This document shows, piece by piece, positions 54,569 to 63,255 of a stretch of 64,000 nt of DNA. Numbering within the stretch: the stretch's first letter is position 1; each line of letters starts with the position of its first letter. This stretch comes from Paenibacillus solanacearum. Lineage in GTDB: Bacteria > Bacillota > Bacilli > Paenibacillales > NBRC-103111. The stretch is taken from assembly GCF_910593845.1 (NCBI RefSeq), contig NZ_CAJVAS010000009.1, positions 124,001 to 188,000 of the forward strand. Reading direction: 5' to 3'. Position numbers and translations under genes: made by a program. Under the pieces are notes generated by a model. It was not told the DNA's origin. It searched no databases and worked only from the letters and a program-made list of their open reading frames with translations.

Positions 54569-55855
54569 TTACTTTTTCAGCGCCTCGATCTGCTTGGCCG
54601 CTTCTTCCTGCGCCTCCCGCAGCGCCGTATTGATGTCTTTGCCGGCGGCTACATCCTTGAACTTCGCTTCCAGCGCCGCGCGCGCCTTGCCCGAGAACGT
54701 CGATTGGGCGACGAACGGCGCCGGCTTGCTCTTGAAAATGCCCTCGATATGCTTCCCTTTGAGCAGCGGCAGGTCTGCGCCGAACTGCTTGTTCATCTCC
54801 GGATTGTTCAGCCCCGACAGCATCGCCGTCGATTTCGTATAAGCGAGCTGCACCTCGTCAGAGGTCATCACCTGCAGCGTCTGCATCGCCTGCTCGCGGT
54901 GCTTGCTCGTCGTCGTAATGCAGAGTGCGTACGCCTTCACCATGCCGTACACGTTCGGCCTCTCCTTGAAGCTCGGGTATTGGGCGATATCCCAATTCAC
55001 GTCGGACTGCGCCAGCGCGCTCACCACGCCGTGGGAGGCGTACATCGCGACATTTTTATCCTTGGCGAAGCGGTTTACCGTCCCCGCGTGATTCGAGATC
55101 GTATTCTGGTTGCCGGGGATGCCGTAAATTTGCTTGAGCGTATCGAATACGTTTCTCCACCCTGCGGTATCGAGCGCCGCCTTCTGCGTCTTCGGATCGA
55201 CGAACGGCAGCGACAGCGAATTGCCGAGCTTCTCCGGCCCTTCCGGGTCAAGCCCCTTGTACTGAACTCCCCCGTCTTCGCGCGTCAGCTTCTTGGCCAG
55301 CCCGATCGCGTCCTCCCATGTCATGCCGTCCTTCGGGTAAGCGACGCCGAACTTGTCGAACAAGTCTTTGTTGTAAAAGAGCGCGTAAAAATCTTGCGCA
55401 AACGGCAGCCCGTACAATATCTCTTTCTTATCCCCGTCGCGCATGCCGTCGAGCACCTGGGCGTCGAACCGGCCGAGGTCGAGCCCCGCTTTCTTGACCT
55501 CCGGCGTCATATCGCTAAGCAGCTTCAAATCCTGAAACTGAAACAGTACGTCGTTCCACGCCATAATGATGTCGACCGCATTGTCGTCGCTCGTCACGAT
55601 GCTCTCCGGCTGCGTGTTCGGCCCGCGCACCACCTGCTGCAGCGTAATGTTCGGATACTTTTTCTTCACGGGCTCGGCGATCAGCTTCTGGAACACATCC
55701 TCCTGGAAAATGGCGTCCCACATATAAATTTTCAAAGTAACCGGCGGCGCCTCGGCAATCGGCTGTTTCGGTGCGCCGACCGGGCTGCTGCAAGAAGCCA
55801 GAAGCGCGGCGAGCGTCAAGGCAGCCGCGGTTTGTTTCACGACGGAACGGACCAT
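54569..55855 (-). CDS. extracellular sugar-binding lipoprotein (orphan ABC type)
   Basis: A 428-residue binding protein with a canonical lipobox LASC (Cys22). Shared blocks: IAEPVKKKYPNITLQQVVRG, DKFGVAYPKDGMTWED (Ala replaces Pro in the family segment) and TSDEVQLAYTKS. ATG 55853-55855 follows GGGAGG by 9 bases; a TTG 9 bases earlier is less likely. It is monocistronic, ending at a clear terminator. The divergent AraC gene at 56029 is its likely regulator. No enzyme gene belongs to it, and no permeases are close. Confidence 0.9.
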   Translation of the reverse strand: MVRSVVKQTAAALTLAALLASCSSPVGAPKQPIAEAPPVTLKIYMWDAIFQEDVFQKLIAEPVKKKYPNITLQQVVRGPNTQPESIVTSDDNAVDIIMAWNDVLFQFQDLKLLSDMTPEVKKAGLDLGRFDAQVLDGMRDGDKKEILYGLPFAQDFYALFYNKDLFDKFGVAYPKDGMTWEDAIGLAKKLTREDGGVQYKGLDPEGPEKLGNSLSLPFVDPKTQKAALDTAGWRNVFDTLKQIYGIPGNQNTISNHAGTVNRFAKDKNVAMYASHGVVSALAQSDVNWDIAQYPSFKERPNVYGMVKAYALCITTTSKHREQAMQTLQVMTSDEVQLAYTKSTAMLSGLNNPEMNKQFGADLPLLKGKHIEGIFKSKPAPFVAQSTFSGKARAALEAKFKDVAAGKDINTALREAQEEAAKQIEALKK

Positions 55856-55912
55856 GATCGTCAACCTCCCTCTTTTACGGAAAGACTGGCCATACCTCTT
55901 ACGCCTTCCATA

Positions 55913-55926
55913 TGTAAACCCTTACA
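55913..55926. promoter_or_regulatory. cre-like palindrome overlapping a promoter
   Basis: TGTAAACCCTTACA has perfect TGTAA/TTACA half sites and matches 13 of 14 cre positions. On the minus strand a TTGCGC and TATTGT pair with 17 bases between them places the -10 box over the left edge of this site, so a bound protein would block transcription of the binding-protein gene. Confidence 0.5.
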
Positions 55927-56028
55927 ATACCGTTATGGTATCAAATGCGCAATTGGTTTAAAATAGACATAATGGACAATATTTCAAGGAAAATGTCCCG
56001 ATTGTGCAATCGGAAAGGGGAATACGGG

Positions 56029-56922
56029 ATGGAGATTCCCTATCGCAGGGATTATGACGACCTGGACTTGCGGGTTCAGATGGGTCACTTGCAAATCAAC
56101 GTGTGGTATATCCGGTTCGTTCCCGCTTCGATGCGGACGAATAAGAAGCATGCGCACGGCGGCTATGAGCTGCACTTCATTCCGTACGGGTACGGTCAGC
56201 TGATTGCCGAAGGAAACCATTACCGGATTACCCCGAATACGTTTTATTTGACCGGCCCGCTGGTCTACCACGAGCAGACAACCGACGCTGACAATCCGCT
56301 CGCGGAATGCTGCATTAATTTCGATATCACCGTGACCAAGAAACGGAACGACGACAACGAGTTTCTCCGGATCGAAACCGACGCGCTCATCGAAACGCTG
56401 TCCTCGACACGCTTCTGGTTCGGGGAAGACGCCTACGGCAGCATCGGGTTGTTCCAGCGCATCATGGACGAGCTGGACAACCGGCTTGTCGGGTATTATC
56501 ACAACATCCGCAGCTACGTCTCGCAAATTATCGTCAATGCCGTCCGCAGCTACCGGGGCGAGAACAAAGCCGACTACGCGCTGCCCCGCAAGACGCTAAA
56601 CGAAAAAAGAGAGCATCTGCTCGATGCCCTCATGAATCGCGAACCGTCCGATCTGTCGCTGGAACAAATGGCGAGCGCGCTTAAGGTAAGCAAACGCCAT
56701 CTGCACCGGCTGATGAAGAAGCAATTCCATATGACGTTCAAGCAAAAGCTGTCGCAGGAAAAGCTGGAGATCGCCAAGAAGCTGCTGACGGAGACGCAGC
56801 TTACCGTAGACGAAGTCGCGCGCACCGCCGAATATTCGTCGAGCAGCTATTTTTGCAAAAAGTTCAAGGCGCTTACGGGCATGTCGCCGACCGCGTACAG
56901 GAAAACCGCGATGCGGGAATAA
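56029..56922 (+). CDS. AraC-family transcriptional regulator
   Basis: A 297-residue regulator. The cupin part has HAHGGYELHFIPYGYGQL and NTFYLTGPLVYHEQT. The DNA-binding domain runs from about 195 (LSLEQMASALKVSKRHLHRL, VDEVARTAEYSSSSYFCKKF). ATG 56029 follows AAAGGGG by 11 bases; a longer frame from 55945 has no ribosome site. It diverges from a lone binding-protein gene and converges with the sulfatase gene. The sensor likely responds to a sugar delivered by that binding protein. Confidence 0.9.
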   Translation: MEIPYRRDYDDLDLRVQMGHLQINVWYIRFVPASMRTNKKHAHGGYELHFIPYGYGQLIAEGNHYRITPNTFYLTGPLVYHEQTTDADNPLAECCINFDITVTKKRNDDNEFLRIETDALIETLSSTRFWFGEDAYGSIGLFQRIMDELDNRLVGYYHNIRSYVSQIIVNAVRSYRGENKADYALPRKTLNEKREHLLDALMNREPSDLSLEQMASALKVSKRHLHRLMKKQFHMTFKQKLSQEKLEIAKKLLTETQLTVDEVARTAEYSSSSYFCKKFKALTGMSPTAYRKTAMRE

Positions 56923-56969
56923 GCATTGCGGTTCACGTAGCTCCCTGGTCAAGAGCATGCCGCAAGCGG

Positions 56970-58370
56970 CTATCTCCAAGGGACAAAGTCTGGATTCGGC
57001 TGCGGAATCCGCGCTTCGACGCGCTCGCGCCACTGCGCCAGCTTCGCCTGCATGCGCTGTGCCAGCTCCGGAAGCTGCGACGACAAATCGCGCGTCTCGG
57101 AGATGTCGTTCTTCAGATCGTACAGCTCGAGCCGCCCGTCTTCGAAAAATTCGATGAGCTTATAGTCGCCGATGCGAATGGACGAGCCCGGCGTGCCTCC
57201 CTGGTTGCCGTAATGCGGGTAATGCCAATAGATCGCTTCACGTTCGAGGGCGTCCTCCCCTTGCAACAGCGGGACGAGGCTGCTGCCGTCCGTATGCTGC
57301 TCCGGCAGCGGAGCGAGGCCGGCGATGCCGAGCAGCGTCGGATATACGTCGGGGCTTGTCACCGGCACGTCGCACACCGTCCCGGGCTTCGTGACGCCGG
57401 GCCACCTGACGATGAACGGCTCCCGCACGCCGCCCTCGTACATCCAGCCTTTCCCCTCATGCAGCGGGCGGTTGCTGGTCGGCGAGCCTTCCGCCGTCGC
57501 CAATCCTCCGTTATCCGAGGTGAAGAAGATCGCCGTATGCTCGTACTGGCCGGTCTCCTTTAACGCTTCGATTAACCTCCCGATATTCGCGTCGAGGTTA
57601 TGCACCATCGCCGCATAGACGGGGTCGGACTGGACGACTCGCCGCTGCACGTGCAAATGCTTCTTGTGCTCGCACGGGAAAAGCTCGCCCTGCACGATCG
57701 TTTCGACCTCGTCCAGCCCTTGTGCTCTTGCTTTCGCTGCGAATCGTTCGGTCAGCTCCGGATGCGCCTGAATCGGCGTATGCACCGCATAATGCCACAA
57801 GTTCAGGAAGAACGGCGAACCGTCGTTTTGCCGGATGAGCCGAATCGCTTCGTCTGTCAGCCGATCTGTCAAATATTCGCCTTCCGGCCCCTCCTCCAGC
57901 GTGTCGATCCCGTACGGGCTGAAGTATCCTTTCTTCGGCGCGCCCCAGTGGCAGCCCCCTACGTTCACGTCGAATCCGTGGTTGTCCGGATAATGCTCGC
58001 GGCCGCCCAGATGCCATTTGCCGACATGCCATGTGCGATAACCGCCTTCCTTCAGCGCTGCGGCGACCGACTTCTCCTCAAGAGACAGATGGTCGACGTA
58101 AGGCGAATCGATCAGCTTGCCCCGCGCCTTTCCTCCGATCCAGTTCGTTACGCCGAGCGTTGCCGGGTATTTGCCCGTCATGATGCTTGCCCGTGTCGGC
58201 GAGCAGACCGGGCAGGCGGCGTACGCCTCCGTGAACCGCACGCCTTCGGCGGCCAGCGTGTCCAGATGCGGCGTTTCGTAAAACGAGCTTCCGTAGCATC
58301 CGAGATCAGTCCAGCCCATATCGTCGATCAAAATAAAAATGATGTTCGGTTTTGGTGCAAAATGGCTCAA
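56970..58370 (-). CDS. type I (formylglycine) sulfatase
   Basis: A 466-residue arylsulfatase-family protein. The active-site signature CSPTRASIMTGKYPATLG puts the cysteine to be converted to formylglycine at residue 56. The metal ligands Asp16-Asp17 are in ILIDDMGWTDLG, the second pair in HVGKWHLGG and FFTSDNGG. Such enzymes hydrolyse sulfate esters, often of sugars. No signal peptide is present: the start TTG 58368-58370 has AAGGGAG 9 bases upstream, so it acts in the cytoplasm on an imported substrate. It follows the TauD-like gene across a hairpin. Substrate unknown; a maturation enzyme would be needed elsewhere. Confidence 0.9.
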   Translation of the reverse strand: MSHFAPKPNIIFILIDDMGWTDLGCYGSSFYETPHLDTLAAEGVRFTEAYAACPVCSPTRASIMTGKYPATLGVTNWIGGKARGKLIDSPYVDHLSLEEKSVAAALKEGGYRTWHVGKWHLGGREHYPDNHGFDVNVGGCHWGAPKKGYFSPYGIDTLEEGPEGEYLTDRLTDEAIRLIRQNDGSPFFLNLWHYAVHTPIQAHPELTERFAAKARAQGLDEVETIVQGELFPCEHKKHLHVQRRVVQSDPVYAAMVHNLDANIGRLIEALKETGQYEHTAIFFTSDNGGLATAEGSPTSNRPLHEGKGWMYEGGVREPFIVRWPGVTKPGTVCDVPVTSPDVYPTLLGIAGLAPLPEQHTDGSSLVPLLQGEDALEREAIYWHYPHYGNQGGTPGSSIRIGDYKLIEFFEDGRLELYDLKNDISETRDLSSQLPELAQRMQAKLAQWRERVEARIPQPNPDFVPWR

Positions 58371-58395
58371 CGCTGAACGCTCCCTTCGGCAGCAA

Positions 58396-58425
58396 AAGGA
58401 AACCGGCATGCCGCCAGGTTTCCTT
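58396..58425 (-). terminator. intra-operon hairpin between TauD-like and sulfatase genes
   Basis: AAGGAAACC (58396-58404) pairs with GGTTTCCTT (58417-58425), with a short T run on the minus strand. It may end most transcripts after the TauD-like gene so that less sulfatase is made. Confidence 0.6.
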
Positions 58426-58450
58426 ACTCTTGCTCCTATTTATGATCTTA

Positions 58451-59377
58451 TCAATAAGGACGGTCTCCGACAATCGCAACCCGCTCCGCAATGCGGCGGC
58501 TCGGATAATAATCCGACGAAGCGTAATGCTGCGTGGCCCGATTGTCCCAAAAGGCGACGGTGTTCGCTTCCCAACGGAAGCGCACCTGATATTCCGGTAC
58601 TTGCGCCTGCTGGAATAAGTATTGCAGCAGCTTTTCGCTTTCTTCCGCTTCCAGTCCCACGATCCGTACCGTGAAATTCGGATTGACGTACAGCGTCTTG
58701 CGTCCGGTCTCCGGATGCGTGCGCACGACCGGATGCTCGGCCGCCGGAAATTCGGCTTGCTTGATCGGGAGTTGATCCGCAGGCAGTCTCACGCCGAACA
58801 CATGCGTGAAATCGTGGATCGCCGTCAAGCCGTCGATGCGCCGCTTCACTTCATCCGGCAAGTTGTCGTAGGCGGCTCCCATGTCGGCCCACAGCGTATC
58901 GCCTCCCGCTTCCGGCACCTCGATGAGCCGAAGCACCGCGCCGAGCGCGGGGTTGAGCCGCCAGCTCACATCCGAATGCCAGCTGTTTTCCCGGCCGACG
59001 GCGTTCTCGTTTTTCGCGAAGCGGACGACTTCGTCCGAATCCCCTACAGGCAGGAACGGGTGGGTCTCCAGCTCGCCCCACAGCTCGGCGAACGCCCGCT
59101 GCTGCGCGCTCGTCATATGCTGATTGCGGAAGAAGATAACCTTCCATTCGAGCAAGGCCCGGTTCAGCTCCTTCTGCAGCTCGGGGGACACCGGCTGGCT
59201 CAAGTCGACGCCTTCGATATCGGCGCCGATGATCGGGCCGTGCGGCTTGACGTTGAACAGCGTGTACGGCTGCGGCTCTACCCCTTCGGGCAGACGGCGG
59301 ACGATACGCGGACCGGTCTTAAGACCGCGGACAGGCAATTGCAAGGGACGCTCATGATTGGCTACTACTTCAGACAT
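58451..59377 (-). CDS. TauD/TfdA-family 2-oxoglutarate dioxygenase
   Basis: A 308-residue Fe(II)/2-oxoglutarate oxygenase. The metal ligands are His134 and Asp136 in SWHSDVSW and His284 in RATQHYAS; the 2-oxoglutarate-binding arginine is in YPSRRIAERV. The family oxidises taurine, alkyl sulfates or phenoxyacetates, releasing sulfite, sulfate or phenol. With a sulfatase and an ABC importer in the same operon, an organosulfur substrate is the best guess. ATG 59375-59377 follows GAGAGGAG; a longer frame from 59395 has no ribosome site. It lies 72 bases after the binding-protein gene. Confidence 0.88.
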   Translation of the reverse strand: MSEVVANHERPLQLPVRGLKTGPRIVRRLPEGVEPQPYTLFNVKPHGPIIGADIEGVDLSQPVSPELQKELNRALLEWKVIFFRNQHMTSAQQRAFAELWGELETHPFLPVGDSDEVVRFAKNENAVGRENSWHSDVSWRLNPALGAVLRLIEVPEAGGDTLWADMGAAYDNLPDEVKRRIDGLTAIHDFTHVFGVRLPADQLPIKQAEFPAAEHPVVRTHPETGRKTLYVNPNFTVRIVGLEAEESEKLLQYLFQQAQVPEYQVRFRWEANTVAFWDNRATQHYASSDYYPSRRIAERVAIVGDRPY

Positions 59378-59449
59378 ATGACATTCTCCTCTCAAATAGA
59401 CGGTTATCGTTACGCCTTTTCGGCTATGAACCTTTTATTTAGGATTGCG

Positions 59450-60991
59450 TTATTTGCCGCCGTTCTTCTTGTACTCCTCCGTGACGGCCTTCAGTATTTT
59501 GTCTCCGCCGGCCTGGCGCCACTTTTGCCCCAATTCGGTAATCCCCTTGTCGACGTCGAGCTTGCCGTTCAGCAAATTGACGAAATACTGGTTGTACACT
59601 TCATTGACCGCTTTGCCGAATTCAATCTCCGCGTCCGTCTTTTTGTTAATCAGATTCGGCATAATGTATTTGGATGCCACCTTGACGGAATCAAGCGCCC
59701 GTTCAATGCGGGGCTCCGTCTGCGGCAAGTAGCTCTCGTCGATCGGCCAAGTGACGTTGCCCCATGCGATCGGATGCGCCCAGCCGTTCGGAGCGAAGCC
59801 GTCTTTCTCGCGTTCCGACTCGTTGTAGCTGATTTTGTCCCCCTGCTTCGTGTAGTGAACGCCCTCGATGCCGAGCTGAAGCAGGTCGCGCCCTTCCTTG
59901 GACAGCAAGAACTCGATGAATTGCGCCGCTTTTTGCGGATTTTTCGCCTTCTTGGTCACGGCGGTGAACAGGGCGTTTTTCGACTTCGTCGCCATGCCCT
60001 GCTTCCCTTCCGGTCCGGTCGGCGGTGCCGTATAGCCGAGCTTGCCCGTCGGGATGACCTGCTGCAGGCTGCCCTCGATCCGGCTCACGTGGCGGAACAG
60101 CGGTCCGTCCATAAAGCCCGCCTTGCTCTGGAAAAACTTCTGCTCCTTGGTCGGGCGGTCGTATACGATAAATTCCGGATCGATCAGCTTCTCATCGTAC
60201 CATTTCCGCAAGTCGGCGAGCCCCTTCTTGAAGGCGGGATGCTCGAATTTCGGGATCACGTTCCCTTTGTCGTCTTTGGCATAGTCGCCGTAAGGCAAGC
60301 CATAAGCGTAAAATACGAAATCGAAGGCGGTCAGTGCGTCGCCGGCGTTCGGCTTATTCGTAATGAAGCCGTATGTATCGGCCTTGCCGTTGCCGTCCGG
60401 GTCTTTCTCCACGACCGCTTTGAGCGTGGAATGCAGTTCTTCGAGCGTCTGCGGCGGCTTCAGGCCGAGCTTGTCGAGCCAATCCTGACGAAACTGCACC
60501 GTGTAGTTCGACCGCTCCACGCCGCTGATGAACGGGTAGCCGTAAAACTTCCCGTCGATGGCCGTCCACTTCAAGTCGCCCTCCAGCTTTCCTTTCAGCG
60601 TCGGCGTATCTTTCAAATAGTCGTTCAGCGGCACGATAATGCCTTCCTTGATCCACTGCGATACGGATTCGGACGGGTATTGCGTCGTGACGACGTCGGG
60701 CAAGTCTCCGCTCGCGATCGCGACGTTGATTTTGTCGTACGAAAATTCCGGCACGATCTTGACGGTAAGCTTGATGTTCAGCCGCTTGTTGATTTCCGCG
60801 ATAATGCGGTCGTTCGGCTGCAGCGGCTTCGCCCCTTGGTCTCCCGTCGTCAGGAACGTCAGCTCGTAGGGCTCGTTGCCGTTCCCCGCCTCCGAGCCGG
60901 CCGGTTTATTCGAGCAGCCTGCCGCAAGCAGCAAGGAAGCTGCGCTCGCGCCTGCAATCCATTTGTTCCACGTTCTCTTCTTTGTCCCCAT
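59450..60991 (-). CDS. LplA-type ABC importer binding lipoprotein
   Basis: A 513-residue binding protein, longer than and distinct from the orphan set. Signal ends LAAGC (Cys26). Landmarks are FLTTGDQGAKPLQPNDRI, ASGDLPDVVTTQYPSES and DPDGNGKADTYGFI (a calcium-loop-like segment), typical of the LplA/AguE group. The two permease genes directly upstream make it a complete importer apart from the ATPase. ATG 60989-60991 starts the frame. It probably delivers a sulfated sugar or related compound to the TauD-like enzyme and sulfatase encoded downstream; the ligand is inferred from context. Confidence 0.9.
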   Translation of the reverse strand: MGTKKRTWNKWIAGASAASLLLAAGCSNKPAGSEAGNGNEPYELTFLTTGDQGAKPLQPNDRIIAEINKRLNIKLTVKIVPEFSYDKINVAIASGDLPDVVTTQYPSESVSQWIKEGIIVPLNDYLKDTPTLKGKLEGDLKWTAIDGKFYGYPFISGVERSNYTVQFRQDWLDKLGLKPPQTLEELHSTLKAVVEKDPDGNGKADTYGFITNKPNAGDALTAFDFVFYAYGLPYGDYAKDDKGNVIPKFEHPAFKKGLADLRKWYDEKLIDPEFIVYDRPTKEQKFFQSKAGFMDGPLFRHVSRIEGSLQQVIPTGKLGYTAPPTGPEGKQGMATKSKNALFTAVTKKAKNPQKAAQFIEFLLSKEGRDLLQLGIEGVHYTKQGDKISYNESEREKDGFAPNGWAHPIAWGNVTWPIDESYLPQTEPRIERALDSVKVASKYIMPNLINKKTDAEIEFGKAVNEVYNQYFVNLLNGKLDVDKGITELGQKWRQAGGDKILKAVTEEYKKNGGK

Positions 60992-61037
60992 CGTATGTTT
61001 CCTCCACCATTTGATTTTTTTATGTTGGACCGGCCGG

Positions 61038-61904
61038 TCACTCTTTGACGCCGCCGATCATGACCCCATTGACGAAATATTTTTGAAAGAACGGATACAC
61101 GAGCATGACCGGAATCGTCGCTGCCATCACCGTCGCCATCTTGATCGATGGCCCCAGCAGGAACAAGCCGTCTCCGCCGCCGGAATAGGACGATTCGTTC
61201 TCGAACAGCATGCTGCGCAAAAACAGCTGCAGCGGCCATAAATTTTTGTCGCTGATAAAAAAGACGGCGTTAAAAAATTCGTTCCAGCGCGACACGGCGT
61301 AAAACAGCGTGATCGTCGAGATGGCCGGCATGGATAGCGGGATGACGATTTTGAACAGGACGCCGATGTCGTTGCAGCCGTCGATGCGCGCTGCGTCAAT
61401 CAAGCCGTCCGGCAGCGACGAGAAAAAGTTGCGCATGATGATCAAATTGTACGTATTGATCGCGCTTGGGATGATGAGCGCCCAGACGCTGTTCATCATG
61501 CCCAAATTTTTGACAATCAGGTACGTCGGAATGATGCCCCCGCTGAACATCATCGTAAACACGATGAGAAACATCATGACGCGGTAGCCCTTCAGCTCCG
61601 TTCTCGACAGCGCATAAGCGGCCGTCACCGTGAGCAGCATGCTGATCGCCGTGCCGACAACCGTAACGAAGATCGTTACGCCGTACGAATTCCACAGCTC
61701 CTTCATCGAGAATAAATATTCATACGATCCGAGCGTGATGGTCTTCGGAAGCCAATGGACGCTTGCGTTCAAGTATTCGTCGAGCGGTATGATCGAGACG
61801 ATGAGCGTATCCCAGAAGGGGTACAATGTAATCAGCGCGAGCAGCGCCAGCAGCGTATAGTTAAAGGTGTCAAACAGCTTGCCTGCGGTTCCCGTACGGT
61901 GCAT
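61038..61904 (-). CDS. ABC permease, LplC/AraQ type
   Basis: A 288-residue membrane protein with six segments. The EAA loop reads LPDGLIDAARIDGCNDIGVL, the coupling site for the ATPase, and the first segment ALLALITLYPFWDTLIVSI is typical of LplC. It forms the heterodimeric channel with the protein encoded just upstream. ATG 61904 lies 19 bases after the stop of that gene. No ATPase gene is seen, as usual for this group, which shares one MsmX-like ATPase. Confidence 0.9.
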   Translation of the reverse strand: MHRTGTAGKLFDTFNYTLLALLALITLYPFWDTLIVSIIPLDEYLNASVHWLPKTITLGSYEYLFSMKELWNSYGVTIFVTVVGTAISMLLTVTAAYALSRTELKGYRVMMFLIVFTMMFSGGIIPTYLIVKNLGMMNSVWALIIPSAINTYNLIIMRNFFSSLPDGLIDAARIDGCNDIGVLFKIVIPLSMPAISTITLFYAVSRWNEFFNAVFFISDKNLWPLQLFLRSMLFENESSYSGGGDGLFLLGPSIKMATVMAATIPVMLVYPFFQKYFVNGVMIGGVKE

Positions 61905-61923
61905 ATCGATTCCCCTTTCTTCA

Positions 61924-62898
61924 TTAATAAACGCCCTGCTCTCCCATCATCCTTGCGAGCCGATTCGCGAGAACGAGCAATGCGAAGTTGATCAGCGACT
62001 TGAACAACCCGACCGCCGCCGCCAGACTGAACCTGCCTTCGGTCAAGCCGATGCGATACACATAAGTGTCGATAATGTCCGAGACGCTGTAGACACCGGG
62101 ATGATACAGCACGAAGATTTGCTCGAAGCCGGCTTCCATAATGCCGCCCAGCCTTAGAATAAGCAGCAGGATGATCGTGCCCCGCATAAGCGGAAGCGTG
62201 ACGTGCATCAGCCGCTGCCACCGGTTCGCGCCGTCGATCAACGCCGCCTCGTACAGCTGCGGGTTAATGCCCGCCAGCGCCGCCATATAGATGATCGTGT
62301 TCCATCCGAACTCCTTCCAGATCATCGAGAACACGAGTGTGCTGCGGAAGTAAGACTCGTCGCTCATAAAGCCGACCGACGTCCCGCCGAACGCCCGGAT
62401 GACGTTATTGACGACGCCGTTGTCCGTGGACAGCAGGTTGAGCAGCAGCCCGCCGAGAATGACCCATGAAATAAAATGCGGCAAATAGATAGCGGTCTGC
62501 ACTGTCTGCTTGAACAGTCTCGACCGGACCTCATTCATCAGCAAGGCGACGATGATCGGCGCCGGAAATCCGAAGGTAAGACGATACAAGCTAATGATGA
62601 TCGTATTCTTGATTACCTGCCAAAACTTATCTTGCGAGAACAAGTAGGCGAAATGCTTGAAGCCGGCCCAGTCGCTGCCGAGAATCCCTTTTGTGATGCT
62701 GAAGTCTTTGAACGCGACAATCGCGCCATACATCGGGATATAGTGGAATATCAAGTAGTACGCAAGCGCCGGAGCCAGCATCAAATATAAATAACGATGA
62801 AACCAGACGTAGCGCCAAAACGTTTTTTTGCTGTTTGCCGCCTGTCGCGGGGCGCGTCCCGCGGTCTCGACCCGATAATCGCTGTTCATAACGGACAT
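61924..62898 (-). CDS. ABC permease, LplB type
   Basis: A 324-residue membrane protein. After a basic N-terminal tail, FHYIPMYGAIVAFKDFSITK marks the LplB group; six membrane segments follow with the EAA loop QLYEAALIDGANRWQRLMHV. I chose ATG 62896-62898 because GGAGG lies about 10 bases before it; ATG 62907 touches the ribosome site and GTG/ATG farther up lies in the leader. It is the first gene of the five-gene operon. A long leader with a terminator-like hairpin precedes it. Confidence 0.9.
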   Translation of the reverse strand: MSVMNSDYRVETAGRAPRQAANSKKTFWRYVWFHRYLYLMLAPALAYYLIFHYIPMYGAIVAFKDFSITKGILGSDWAGFKHFAYLFSQDKFWQVIKNTIIISLYRLTFGFPAPIIVALLMNEVRSRLFKQTVQTAIYLPHFISWVILGGLLLNLLSTDNGVVNNVIRAFGGTSVGFMSDESYFRSTLVFSMIWKEFGWNTIIYMAALAGINPQLYEAALIDGANRWQRLMHVTLPLMRGTIILLLILRLGGIMEAGFEQIFVLYHPGVYSVSDIIDTYVYRIGLTEGRFSLAAAVGLFKSLINFALLVLANRLARMMGEQGVY

Positions 62899-62956
62899 GC
62901 CGTCCATCCCTCCTTCGTAAGTAAAAGCTCTTGTCACCCACGCCCCAACAGACAAC

Positions 62957-63003
62957 AAAAAAAGACACAACAGCCGATCGTACTCGATCGTCATATCGTG
63001 TCT
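62957..63003 (-). terminator. leader hairpin with T run, possible attenuator
   Basis: On the minus strand AGACAC (62998-63003 complement) pairs with GTGTCT (62963-62968 complement), an inner GATCG/CGATC stem stacks inside, and TTTTTTT follows. It lies between promoter and ribosome site, so it would stop transcription unless read-through is allowed. Confidence 0.5.
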
Positions 63004-63082
63004 CTGGTGGTCCAGTAGACGGATTTTTTTTCGAAGTAATTCTTTTATTCCGATGCGTTTACTATGATTTATTTATAAATGG

Positions 63083-63112
63083 ATCGTAGCACCTGCAGCC
63101 CATCTTTGTCAA
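63083..63112 (-). promoter_or_regulatory. sigma-A promoter of the ABC/TauD/sulfatase operon
   Basis: On the minus strand TTGACA (plus 63107-63112) is followed after 18 bases by TACGAT (plus 63083-63088). The start would lie near 63076, leaving a leader of about 175 bases. Confidence 0.6.
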
Positions 63113-63180
63113 TGCCATTTTTCAAAAAAGTTCCGAGACCTCCACCGGCTGTGCGAACCGTACGCCCAATGATTGAATCA

Positions 63181-63210
63181 AAAACACGACTCCCCTGGAG
63201 AATCGTGTTT
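63181..63210 (-). terminator. terminator of the YeeE-type gene
   Basis: AAACACGA (63182-63189) pairs with TCGTGTTT (63203-63210), with an inner partial stem. TTTTT follows on the minus strand. It lies 46 bases after the stop at 63256. Confidence 0.75.
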
Positions 63211-63255
63211 GGGCCGTGTCCCGATCCGCTCTATATACGTGCACGTTCCCTGGCA

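Larger units (their letters stand above)
62899..63255. other. 357-bp region: lplB-type leader, promoter and YeeE terminator
   Basis: No gene is seen. From right to left it holds the terminator of the YeeE-type gene (63182-63210), a sigma-A promoter on the minus strand (63083-63112), a leader of about 170 bases, a small hairpin (63004-63015) and a terminator-like hairpin (62957-63003). Confidence 0.7.

Noticed and set aside
58622..61048. An 808-codon open frame on the plus strand
   Set aside because: It is the antisense of the TauD-like and LplA-type genes and carries no family motif.
62899..63076. T-box or SAM riboswitch in the importer leader
   Set aside because: The T-box sequence and the SAM-I core motifs are not present; only a hairpin with T run can be supported.
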